Shown here one piece after another: positions 31,476 through 38,685 of a stretch of 38,685 nt of DNA. The first letter of the stretch is position 1, and the number at the start of each line of letters is the position of its first letter. The notes under the pieces are model-generated. The model ran no database searches, had not been told where the DNA came from, and saw only the letters and a list, made by a program, of their open reading frames with translations. The DNA is from Hydrogenophaga sp. 2FB (GTDB lineage Bacteria; Pseudomonadota; Gammaproteobacteria; Burkholderiales; Burkholderiaceae_C): assembly GCF_005503365.1 (NCBI RefSeq), contig NZ_SCML01000059.1:1-38685 (forward strand), written 5' to 3'. Both the position numbers and the translations under genes were made by a program.

Positions 31476-32714
31476 ATGGGCATGACCGCAACCAACACAA
31501 CGACCCACACCCCCGGCGAACGAGGCCCGTTGACCGGGGTTCGGGTGGTGGACATCACCACCGTTTTCATGGGTCCGTCGGCCACGCAGATGCTGGGCGA
31601 TCTGGGGGCTGATGTGGTCAAGATCGAAGCGCCCGGTGGTGACGTCGTGCGGGGCATCGGCCCCCAGGGCCATGAGCGCATGGGCCCGCTCTTCCTCGGC
31701 ATGAACCGCAACAAACGCAGCGTGGCGCTGGACCTCAAGACTGCGCAAGGCCGTGAGGTGTTGCTCGAACTCGCCAAGGATGCCGATGTGCTGACCTACA
31801 ACGTGCGGCCCCAGGCCATGGCACGGCTGGGCCTGGGCTACGAAGCTTTGGCCGCCATCAACCCACGGCTTCTGTATGTCGGCATGTTCGGGTTCTCGCA
31901 GCGCGGGCGTTATGCGGCCAGCGCGGCGTTTGACGACCTGATCCAGGCGGCCTGCGCGCTGCCGCAAGCCGTGGCCATGGGCAGCGGCGACATTCCGCGC
32001 TACATGCCGATCACCATCGCCGACCGCTCGGTGGGGCTGTACGCGTTTGGCGTCATCAGCGCGGCGCTGTACGGGCGCGAGCGCACCGGCAAAGGCCAGC
32101 GCATCGACGTGCCCATGTTTGAAACCATGGTGCCCTATGTGCTGGGCGATCACCTGTACGGCCAGACCTTTGTGCCCGCGCAGGGTGACTTCGGTTATCC
32201 GCGCCTGCTGTCGCCCGAGCGCCGGCCGTACAAGACGCGCGACGGCCATGTGTGCTGCCTGATCTACACCGACGTGCAGTGGCGGGCGTTTCTCAAGGCC
32301 ATTGGCCAGCCGGCGCTGTACGACACGGACCCGCGTTTCGCCAACATTGCCGAGCGCACCCAACACATCGATGCGCTCTACGGCATGGTGTCCGATGAAA
32401 TCGCTTCGCGCAGCACGGCGGAGATGCAGGCGCTGCTGGAGGGCACGGACATCCCGGTGTTTCCCATGCACACGTTCGAGTCCTTGCTGCAAGACCCGCA
32501 TCTGGACGACATCGGCTTCTTCAGTGAAATGGAACATCCGCACGTGGGCACCATCCGCCAGATGGCGGTCCCCAGCGAATGGTCCGGCACGCCGCCGGGC
32601 GAAGCCACGCCCGCGCCCCGAATCGGGCAGCACAGCCGCGAGGTCTTGCGCGAAGCGGGTTACGACGAGACACGCATCGATGCCCTGGTCGCGTCCGGCG
32701 CAGTGTGTGAATAA
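31476..32714 (+). CDS. CaiB/BaiF (family III) CoA-transferase
   Basis: 412 residues from the ATG at 31476 (or 31482). An in-frame ATG at 31437 lies inside the operator repeat and upstream of the predicted transcript start, so it is rejected. Family III signatures: GVRVVDITTVFMGPSATQMLGDLGADVVKIEAPGGD, where many family members have the catalytic Asp later in the chain; NRNKRSVALDLKTAQGR; ADVLTYNVRPQAMARLGLGYEAL; and GFSQRGRYAASAAFDDLIQA with the acidic residue. It transfers CoA to a carboxylic acid, the likely first step of the cluster. The acid is unknown. Confidence 0.92.
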   Translation: MGMTATNTTTHTPGERGPLTGVRVVDITTVFMGPSATQMLGDLGADVVKIEAPGGDVVRGIGPQGHERMGPLFLGMNRNKRSVALDLKTAQGREVLLELAKDADVLTYNVRPQAMARLGLGYEALAAINPRLLYVGMFGFSQRGRYAASAAFDDLIQAACALPQAVAMGSGDIPRYMPITIADRSVGLYAFGVISAALYGRERTGKGQRIDVPMFETMVPYVLGDHLYGQTFVPAQGDFGYPRLLSPERRPYKTRDGHVCCLIYTDVQWRAFLKAIGQPALYDTDPRFANIAERTQHIDALYGMVSDEIASRSTAEMQALLEGTDIPVFPMHTFESLLQDPHLDDIGFFSEMEHPHVGTIRQMAVPSEWSGTPPGEATPAPRIGQHSREVLREAGYDETRIDALVASGAVCE

Positions 32715-32736
32715 ACCGGCCCGCGAAGACATCGCC

Positions 32737-33585
32737 ATGCACCCAGGACCTTCGCCCAGCACGAGCGGCTTGCGTTTCGTGGACTGTTCGGTCGCTTCGC
32801 ATGTGGCGACCATCTGCCTGAACCGCCCACAACGGCGCAACGCGATGGACATCGACATGCGCCGGGAACTGGCCGAGGCGGTGCGCAGCGCCGTGGCCGA
32901 CCCCGAGGTCCGGGCCATTGTCCTGACCGGCAGCGGCGGTCACTTCTGTGCCGGTGGCGACATCAAGGACATGCAGGCTGGTGAACGGCTGCAGGCCGGC
33001 GCCGGGCGCCTGCGCATGAAGGCGGCGCATCCGGGCATCCAGGCGCTTTTCGAGACCGACAAGCCCGTGATCGCCGCGGTGGATGGTTATGCCTATGGCG
33101 GTGGTTTTGGCCTCGCCCTGATCGCGGACCTGGTGCTGGCCACGCCGAGGGCGCGCTTCTGCATGTCGTTCATGAAGGTCGGGCTGGTGCCCGATTGCGG
33201 CGCGCTGTACACGCTGGCGCGCAGCGTCGGCCTGCACCGGGCCAAGGCCGCCATGCTGTCGGCGCGCGAACTCGATGCGCAGACCGGCATGGACTGGGGC
33301 TTCGTCCACGAACTGGTGCCACCTGCCCATCTGCTGCCGCATGCCCAGGCGATGGCGCAGGCGTTGGCCGGCGGTTCGTCGTCGGCGATCGCCCTGACCA
33401 AACAGGCGCTGAACCAGTCTCAGCTGACGGACTTCTCGGCCATGCTGGAGATGGAAGCCACCGCCCAGGGCATCGCTTTTTCCAGTGACTTTCACCGTGA
33501 CGCCATCGGCGATTTTGTGGCCGGGCGTCCCAGCCGTTTCGTGTGGCCGGGCCTGCCACCGGCCGCAGATGCTTCCACTTCATGA
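32737..33585 (+). CDS. Crotonase-family enzyme, enoyl-CoA isomerase/PaaG-like
   Basis: About 282 residues from the ATG at 32737; a GTG at 32707 overlapping the previous gene is an alternative. Crotonase fold: HVATICLNRPQRRNAMD, the oxyanion-hole segment GGHFCAGGDIKDM, and DGYAYGGGFGLALIADLVLA. Both classical hydratase Glu positions are replaced (Gly in GGGFGLAL; the usual PE of the second site reads MK), whereas LVPDCG carries an Asp, as in PaaG-type isomerases. It is therefore more likely an isomerase than a hydratase. Confidence 0.85.
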   Translation: MHPGPSPSTSGLRFVDCSVASHVATICLNRPQRRNAMDIDMRRELAEAVRSAVADPEVRAIVLTGSGGHFCAGGDIKDMQAGERLQAGAGRLRMKAAHPGIQALFETDKPVIAAVDGYAYGGGFGLALIADLVLATPRARFCMSFMKVGLVPDCGALYTLARSVGLHRAKAAMLSARELDAQTGMDWGFVHELVPPAHLLPHAQAMAQALAGGSSSAIALTKQALNQSQLTDFSAMLEMEATAQGIAFSSDFHRDAIGDFVAGRPSRFVWPGLPPAADASTS

Positions 33586-33636
33586 CGGCACCTGCCGCCC
33601 CATTTTTCAACCCCATCCAGAGCACCAGGAGACACC

Positions 33637-34416
33637 GTGACGACAGACACCCAGAACGAACTGCTTGAGGAGATGCGCGGCCCCGTCATGTGGCTGACCA
33701 TCAACCGGGAAGACAAACGCAATTCCATCAGCGCGGCCGTGCTGGACGGCTTGAGCGACGCGCTGGCACGCGCCAACAAGCGCCGCGAGGTGCGCGCCAT
33801 CGTGATCACCGGCGTGGGCACACGGGCCTTCTGCGCGGGCGCGGACCTGCAAAGCGGAAAGTCCTTCAAGTTCGACTACTCGGAGCCCTACGTGGGATTC
33901 GCCAACCTGTTCCGGCAGGCGAAGCAGTCCACCGTGCCGCTGATCGCGCGTGTCAACGGCGCCTGCATGGCGGGCGGCATGGGCATCATGGGCATGTGCG
34001 ACATGGTGGTGTCCAGCGACAAGGCCATCTTCGGTTTGCCCGAGGTCAAGGTCGGCGTGTTCCCGGCGCAGGTGCTGAGCGTGCTGGGCCACCTGATTCC
34101 CCGCCGCGTGCTGGCCGAGATGTGCCTGACGGGCGAACCCCTGAGCGCCGCCCAGGCACTCGAATACGCACTGGTCAACTACGTCAGCGACGACCTGGAC
34201 GGCAAGCTGCAATGGCTGCTCGACCGCATGCTGGACAAGTCGCCCGCCGCGATCCGCCGCGGCCTCTACACCATGAAGAAGATCGAAGCCATGTCCTTCG
34301 AGGAGAGCATGGCCTTCACCGAAAGCCAGATCGGCCTGTTCGCCCTGACCGAAGACGCCGCCGAAGGGCAACTGGCCTTCCGCGAGAAGCGCAAGCCGGT
34401 GTGGACGGGCAGCTGA
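33637..34416 (+). CDS. Crotonase-family enoyl-CoA hydratase-like protein
   Basis: 259 residues from a GTG with AGGAGA 5 bases upstream. Motifs: VMWLTINREDKRNSIS, TRAFCAGADLQ (oxyanion hole) and NGACMAGGMGIMGMCDMVVSSDKAIFGLPEVKVGVFPAQ. The second catalytic Glu (LPEV) is kept while the first is Gly. The FGLPEVKVGVFP type is close in style to hydratases of branched or isoprenoid acyl-CoA, such as AtuE/LiuC-like proteins, but I cannot assign the substrate. It lies 51 bases after the first crotonase gene and complements it. Confidence 0.85.
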   Translation: MTTDTQNELLEEMRGPVMWLTINREDKRNSISAAVLDGLSDALARANKRREVRAIVITGVGTRAFCAGADLQSGKSFKFDYSEPYVGFANLFRQAKQSTVPLIARVNGACMAGGMGIMGMCDMVVSSDKAIFGLPEVKVGVFPAQVLSVLGHLIPRRVLAEMCLTGEPLSAAQALEYALVNYVSDDLDGKLQWLLDRMLDKSPAAIRRGLYTMKKIEAMSFEESMAFTESQIGLFALTEDAAEGQLAFREKRKPVWTGS

Positions 34417-34449
34417 GAAGACCCACTTGAATCGAATCAAAGGACAGGA

Positions 34450-36291
34450 ATGCTCATGAGTGCAAAAAACACATCGAATGACGACAAAGCGGGTGACAAA
34501 GTGGTGCGCATCGGCGGCGCCTCCGGCTTCTGGGGTGACAGCAGTGTCGGCGCGCCGCAGCTGGTGAACAGCGGCCAGATCGATTACCTGGTGTTCGACT
34601 ACCTGGCCGAGTTGACCATGTCGATTCTGGCCGGCGCCCGCCTGAAAAAGCCCGAGCTCGGCTATGCCACCGACTTCGTCAGCGTGGCCATGAAGACCGT
34701 GCTGCGCGACGTGGTCGCCCAGGGCATTCGCGTGGTGAGCAACGCCGGTGGCGTGAACCCGCAAGCTTGCGCGGCCGCATTGGCCGCGCTGGCCCAGGAG
34801 CAGGGCGTCGAACTGAAGATCGCCGTGGTCACGGGCGACGATGTGATGCCGCTGCTGCCCGGGCTGCGCGAGTCGGGCCAGGTGAAAGAGTTGCAAAGCG
34901 GCGCGCCGTTGCCCGACAAGGTGCTCACCGCCAACGCCTACCTGGGGGCCTTGCCCATCAAGGCGGCGCTGGACGCCGGCGCCCAGGTGGTCATCACCGG
35001 CCGCTGCGTGGACTCGGCCGTCACGCTCGGTGTGCTGATGCACGAGTTCGGCTGGACCAGCAACGACCACGACCTGCTCGCCGGCGGCAGCCTGGCGGGC
35101 CACATCCTCGAATGCGGTTGCCAGGCCACGGGTGGCCTGCACACGGACTGGGACACGGTGCCCGGCTGGGACACCATGGGTTACCCGATCGCCGAGTGCC
35201 GCGCCGACGGGAGCTTCGTGCTGACCAAACCCGAGGGCACCGGCGGCAAGATCACACCGGCGGTGATCGGCGAGCAGATGCTGTATGAGATCGCCGACCC
35301 CGCCACCTACATCCTGCCCGACGTGATCTGCGACTTCACCCAGGTCACGCTGCAGCAGGCCGGCAGCCAGCGCGTGGACGTGCGCGGCGCGCGCGGTCGG
35401 GCACCGACGGCCAGCTACAAGGTCTGCGCGACGTATGTGGAGGGTTTCAAGATCTCCGCCCAGTTGACCATCGTTGGTTTCGACGCCGTCGCCAAGGCAC
35501 GCCGCACCGGCGCGGCCATTCTGGACCGCACCTCGGCGATGCTCGAAAAAGCCGGGCTGGGCGCCTACACGGCCAACAACCTGGAAGTGCTGGGCGCGGA
35601 ATCCTGCTACGGGCCGCACGCCCAGTCCACCACGGCGCGCGAGGTCGTCTTGCGGCTGACCGTCACCCACGCGCGCAAGGAAGCGCTGGACCTGTTTGCC
35701 CGCGAGGTGGCGCCGGCGGGTACGTCCTGGGCGCCCGGTACCACGGGTTCGGGCGGCCGGTCCTCGGCTTCGCCATCGATCCGCCAATACGCGTTTCTGC
35801 TCGACAAGGAACGCTTGAGCCCGACCGTGCTGGTGGATGGCGACAGCACGGCCATCGCCCAGCCTGCCGGCCAGACCGGTCCTGCGGCAGCGGCGACGCG
35901 AGTGGCCGACCGCAGGGCAACTGCGGACAGCGTGGACGCGGGCGCAAGCAGCAACACGATCGAGGTGCCCTTGATACGCCTGGCGTATGCGCGCAGCGGC
36001 GACAAGGGCGACATCTCCAACATCGGCGTCATCGCGCGCCGGCCGGACCTGCTGCCACTGTTGCGCGCGCAACTGACGGAGGCCAGCGTGGCGGCCTATC
36101 TGGCGCACCTCGTCAAAGGCCCGGTCACACGCTACGACGTGCCCGGCATCCATGCCTTCAACTTCGTGTGCGAGCAGGCGCTGGGCGGCGGCGGCATGGC
36201 TTCGCTGCGCAACGATGCGCTGGGCAAGGGCATGGCGCAAATCCTCTTGTCCATGCCGGTGCGGGTGCCGGTGGCGCAGCTGGCCGACTGA
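34450..36291 (+). CDS. AtuA-family (acyclic terpene utilization) protein with C-terminal AtuA-like ferredoxin-fold domain
   Basis: 613 residues. ATG at 34450 or 34456 (the latter has CAGGA 6 bases upstream). The long N-terminal AtuA/DUF1446 domain (about residues 20-450) shows VRIGGASGFWGDSSVGAPQLV, YLVFDYLAELTMSILA, GIRVVSNAGGVNPQACAAAL, and ITGRCVDSAVTLGVLMHEFGW. The last ~100 residues (PLIRLAYARSGDKGDISNIGVIARR, LLPLLRAQLTEASVAAYL, HAFNFVCEQALGGGGM) form the separate AtuA-like domain, fused here. AtuA is required for citronellol/geraniol use in pseudomonads but its reaction is unknown. A Ser/Ala/Thr-rich linker joins the domains. Confidence 0.88.
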   Translation: MLMSAKNTSNDDKAGDKVVRIGGASGFWGDSSVGAPQLVNSGQIDYLVFDYLAELTMSILAGARLKKPELGYATDFVSVAMKTVLRDVVAQGIRVVSNAGGVNPQACAAALAALAQEQGVELKIAVVTGDDVMPLLPGLRESGQVKELQSGAPLPDKVLTANAYLGALPIKAALDAGAQVVITGRCVDSAVTLGVLMHEFGWTSNDHDLLAGGSLAGHILECGCQATGGLHTDWDTVPGWDTMGYPIAECRADGSFVLTKPEGTGGKITPAVIGEQMLYEIADPATYILPDVICDFTQVTLQQAGSQRVDVRGARGRAPTASYKVCATYVEGFKISAQLTIVGFDAVAKARRTGAAILDRTSAMLEKAGLGAYTANNLEVLGAESCYGPHAQSTTAREVVLRLTVTHARKEALDLFAREVAPAGTSWAPGTTGSGGRSSASPSIRQYAFLLDKERLSPTVLVDGDSTAIAQPAGQTGPAAAATRVADRRATADSVDAGASSNTIEVPLIRLAYARSGDKGDISNIGVIARRPDLLPLLRAQLTEASVAAYLAHLVKGPVTRYDVPGIHAFNFVCEQALGGGGMASLRNDALGKGMAQILLSMPVRVPVAQLAD

Positions 36292-36331
36292 ACAAAAAAA
36301 CCATCTTGGTGGATCACGGAAGGAGACAAAC

Positions 36332-37321
36332 ATGAAGCTCAATCGCAGACACACCGCCACCGCCGCCGTTCTCGCGGGCCTGTTGGCCTCGGGCGGTTTT
36401 TCCACGCAGGCGCTGGCGCAGGCCTACCCCGAGAAACCGATCCGCCTGGTGGTGGCTTTCAGCACCGGCAGCGGCAACGACACCATCGCGCGCGAACTGG
36501 GGCGCCACATGGGCGACATCCTCGGGCAGCCCGTCGTGGTGGAAAACCGTGCCGGCGGCGGTGGCTCCATCGGAACGGACGTGGTCGCCAAGGCGGCGCC
36601 GGACGGCTACACCATCGGCCTGGGAACCAGCTCGCAACTGGTGATGAACGTCGGGCTCTACCCCAAGCTGCCGTTTGATGTGGAAAAGGACTTGCGCTCC
36701 ATCGGGCTGGTCTCGCGCACGCCGCTGGTGCTGGTCGCCAGCACCTCCACGCCCAAGACCTTGAAGGAACTCATCGCCCATGCCAAGAGCCATCCCGGCA
36801 AGATCAGCTACGGCTCCGGCGGCAAGGGCTCCATCAGCCACGTGGTGGGCGAAAACTTTGCCAAGGCCGCCGATATTTCGCTGCTGCACGTGCCCTACAA
36901 AGGCAACGGTGCCGCGCTGATCGACCTGTCCGGCGGGCACGTCAACCTGTTGTTCGACGGCCTGATCTCGGCGTCTCCCCTTGAGAAGCAGGGCCTGGCG
37001 CGTCTGCTGGCGGTGTCTGGCAACCAACGCAGTGCGGTCGAGCCCAACGTGCCGACCTTCGCCGAACTGGGCATGCCGACGTTCGACGCCTACACCTGGA
37101 ACAACCTGATGGCGCCGGCCAAAACGCCGCAGGCCGTGATCGACAAGCTGAACGCGGCGCTGAACAAGGCGCTGGCGATGCCTGACATGAAAGCGCGCCT
37201 GGCACAGGGTGCGTCCGAAAGCCTGGGCCCGACCACGCCGGCACAGGCCGATGCCTTTGGCCAGGCCGAGCGGGCAAAATGGGTGCCTTTCATTCTGGCG
37301 TTGCGCATCGACTTGAACTAG
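36332..37321 (+). CDS. Bug/TctC-type substrate-binding protein of the catabolic cluster
   Basis: 329 residues. AAGGAGA lies 6 bases before the ATG. The signal peptide is MKLNRRHTATAAVLAGLLASGGFSTQALA. The mature part has all Bug motifs: YPEKPIRLVVAFSTGSGNDTIARELGRHM, VVENRAGGGGSIGTDVVAKAAPDGYTI, SYGSGGKGSISHVVGENF, and LHVPYKGNGAALIDLSGGHVNLLFDG. It probably binds the carboxylate substrate of this cluster. No TctA or TctB membrane partner is encoded in the window. Confidence 0.92.
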   Translation: MKLNRRHTATAAVLAGLLASGGFSTQALAQAYPEKPIRLVVAFSTGSGNDTIARELGRHMGDILGQPVVVENRAGGGGSIGTDVVAKAAPDGYTIGLGTSSQLVMNVGLYPKLPFDVEKDLRSIGLVSRTPLVLVASTSTPKTLKELIAHAKSHPGKISYGSGGKGSISHVVGENFAKAADISLLHVPYKGNGAALIDLSGGHVNLLFDGLISASPLEKQGLARLLAVSGNQRSAVEPNVPTFAELGMPTFDAYTWNNLMAPAKTPQAVIDKLNAALNKALAMPDMKARLAQGASESLGPTTPAQADAFGQAERAKWVPFILALRIDLN

Positions 37322-37355
37322 GGCGCAGGCACTTTCAGGCAGGACCCTTGCGACC

Positions 37356-38159
37356 ATGGTTTTATCCGTCAAGCCGCCACCCGTGACCGTGCGGCCGGCA
37401 CAGCACTCGGGCGCGGGCGTCACGCAGTACCTGCAGTTGGCGAGCATCCTGCGGCACCAGATCGCCCATGGCGAGCTGGTCAGCGGGCAACGCCTGCCGA
37501 CGGTGCTGCAACTGGCCGAGCAGTACCAGGTGGCCGGCATCACGGTCCGCCAGGCCTATGGTCTGCTCAAGACCGAGGGGCTGATCACCAGCGACCGCGG
37601 GCGCGGCACCTATGTGGCCGAGGCCAGCGCCGCCATGCCGGCGCGCCTGCATGCCGCCATCAACGACCCGCGTGCCACGGATGTCCGCTTTGACGTGCTG
37701 GAGCAGCGCAACGGCGTCGCGCTGCCGGCTTCGCTGGCGCGCGGCGATGCGGTGTACGACAGCTATGCCTGCGTGCGCAAGGTCCATGTGCAGGATGGCG
37801 AACCCTTCTGCCTGGCCGAAATCTATGTGGCCAGCGAGATCTACAAGCGCTTTCCGAAAGGTTCGGAGAAGCGGCACAAGATGGCCTACCTGCTCGATGG
37901 ACATGCCAAGAACAAGATGCGGAAGATGCAGCAGACGCTGACCGTGGCCCCGGCGGACATGGTGCTGGCGCAGGCACTGGGCTGCTCGTTCGCCACGCCC
38001 ATGGCGCATATGGTCCGGCGCATTTCCGACGCGTCAGGCCGCATCGCATATGCGGGCCTGTTCTGGTACCGCGGCGACCGTTTCGTGCTCGAGAGCGAAT
38101 ACCCCTTCGAACTCTGGCTCAGCTATCCGGGTGTGGCGGTGCCGCAGACGCTGGACTGA
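37356..38159 (+). CDS. GntR-family transcriptional regulator, HutC subfamily (UTRA domain)
   Basis: 267 residues. The N-terminal GntR winged HTH (about residues 22-88: LASILRHQIAHGELVSGQRLPTVLQLAEQYQVAGITVRQAYGLLKTEGLITSDRGRGTYV) is followed by a UTRA ligand-binding domain (about 105-262, with YACVRKVHVQDGEPFCLAEIYV and YAGLFWYRGDRFVLESEYPF). HutC-type regulators sense small effectors of the pathway they control. It ends the cluster 34 bases after the Bug gene and is the likely binder of the operator at 31433. Confidence 0.92.
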   Translation: MVLSVKPPPVTVRPAQHSGAGVTQYLQLASILRHQIAHGELVSGQRLPTVLQLAEQYQVAGITVRQAYGLLKTEGLITSDRGRGTYVAEASAAMPARLHAAINDPRATDVRFDVLEQRNGVALPASLARGDAVYDSYACVRKVHVQDGEPFCLAEIYVASEIYKRFPKGSEKRHKMAYLLDGHAKNKMRKMQQTLTVAPADMVLAQALGCSFATPMAHMVRRISDASGRIAYAGLFWYRGDRFVLESEYPFELWLSYPGVAVPQTLD

Positions 38160-38276
38160 CGGGCAGGTTGGCGTGAACGCCCGGGTGCGCCGATGAACAA
38201 CTGGTAACCAACACACGCACGTGCGCGGTGCCTGCGGGCCTAGGATGAAAGCCTGTTCAAAAACGGGAGATCTGCC

Positions 38277-38685
38277 ATGACCCACACCCCCCGCGCTCTG
38301 TTCAAGACTACCCTTTCGCTCGCGCTGCTGGGCGCCGTGGCGGCCGGCGCACAGACGATCTCCCTCTCGCCTTCCGCGACCCAACAGAACTTTGCTGGCG
38401 AGATTGCCAAGGCCGACCTGGCGCAGGACGGCATCACCCGGCCCACCCGCGATCAGCTTGGGCTGGCCACCCGCGACGTGCAGGCCATGCGCGACACCGG
38501 CATGGGCTGGGGCGAGATCGCCAATTCCCTGGGCCTGCGCCTGGGTGACGTCGTGAGTGACGCCAACCGCGCCAAACACGCCGACGACGCGCGCACGGAC
38601 CGGACCGACAAGTCACCGCAGAAGTCGACGAAGACCGCTGCGGCTGTGGCCGTCGACGCTCCCGGCCTGTCCATCGGTACCGGGC
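38277..38685 (+). CDS. Secreted protein of unknown function, truncated by the window end
   Basis: An open frame of at least 136 codons with no stop before the window ends. GGGAGA lies 6 bases before the ATG. The signal peptide is MTHTPRALFKTTLSLALLGAVAAGA. The next part has Gln/Leu-rich helices with RDVQAMRDTGMGWGEIANSLGLRLGDVVSDANRAK. A low-complexity polar segment (ADDARTDRTDKSPQKSTKT) follows. I do not recognise a family with confidence. Confidence 0.75.
   Translation, partial: MTHTPRALFKTTLSLALLGAVAAGAQTISLSPSATQQNFAGEIAKADLAQDGITRPTRDQLGLATRDVQAMRDTGMGWGEIANSLGLRLGDVVSDANRAKHADDARTDRTDKSPQKSTKTAAAVAVDAPGLSIGTG

Noticed and set aside
33607..36405. 932-codon minus-strand frame across the AtuA cluster
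   Set aside because: It covers two intact plus-strand genes with clear family motifs and shows only shadow-like composition.
1..38685. tRNA, rRNA, CRISPR, prophage or transposase genes
   Set aside because: I saw no such sequence; the palindromes at 7707 and 21739 are the only repeat-like elements and carry no transposase.

Overview
The window looks like chromosomal DNA of a high-GC betaproteobacterium of the Burkholderiales, most likely Comamonadaceae (Hydrogenophaga-like). The basis is the gene order pyrG-kdsA-eno-ftsB, the Bug/TctC-type periplasmic binding proteins, the strong GC bias at third codon positions and the general protein character. The genus is an inference, since no rRNA or marker comparison was possible. 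I found no rRNA, tRNA, CRISPR array, transposase or phage gene.

Positions 1-17,800 are mostly core genes: a YebC-type regulator, an SdiA-regulated-type propeller protein, a VOC protein, a small membrane protein, the helicase DbpA, an NAD-binding epimerase-like protein, a DUF455 ferritin-like protein, a gamma-carbonic anhydrase and Hsp33. Next, on the minus strand, comes a tight run read from 13,489 down to 7,820: pyrG, kdsA, mntA, hepT, eno, ftsB and a NadR-like P-loop ATPase. A MntA/HepT toxin-antitoxin pair is wedged between kdsA and eno. coaBC and a nitroreductase follow on the plus strand. After them come a minus-strand pair (an AurF-like diiron oxygenase and an unrecognised 211-residue protein) and a DUF3597 protein.

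Positions 17,588-21,742 hold a molybdate module (modA-modB-modC on the minus strand, modE divergent, with a strong palindrome between modA and modE). Downstream of modC are a CHRD lipoprotein and a 64-residue membrane protein. modE converges on the next block through a 170-bp palindrome with perfect 29-bp arms that contain the stop codons of both flanking genes.

Positions 21,905-31,333 are a PQQ alcohol-oxidation island. It contains an ABC ATPase and a Bug-type binding protein (minus strand), then a beta-propeller protein, an ABC binding protein, an ABC-2 permease, a SoxYZ-like carrier, a metallo-hydrolase, a PQQ alcohol/methanol dehydrogenase, a small c-type cytochrome and a Sel1/TPR-type protein (plus strand). 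The dehydrogenase has the extra aspartate (D313, two residues after D311) that marks lanthanide-dependent enzymes. Two near-consensus sigma-54 (-24/-12) promoters precede the propeller gene and the dehydrogenase gene, so the island is probably an inducible regulon driven by an enhancer-binding activator encoded outside the window.

Positions 31,406-38,159 are a catabolic cluster behind a near-consensus sigma-70 promoter that overlaps a perfect inverted repeat. It contains a CoA-transferase, two crotonase-family enzymes, a large AtuA-family protein, a Bug-type binding protein and a GntR/HutC regulator. The substrate is unknown; the set suggests CoA activation and hydration or isomerisation of a branched or isoprenoid-like acid. 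The window ends inside a secreted protein of unknown function.
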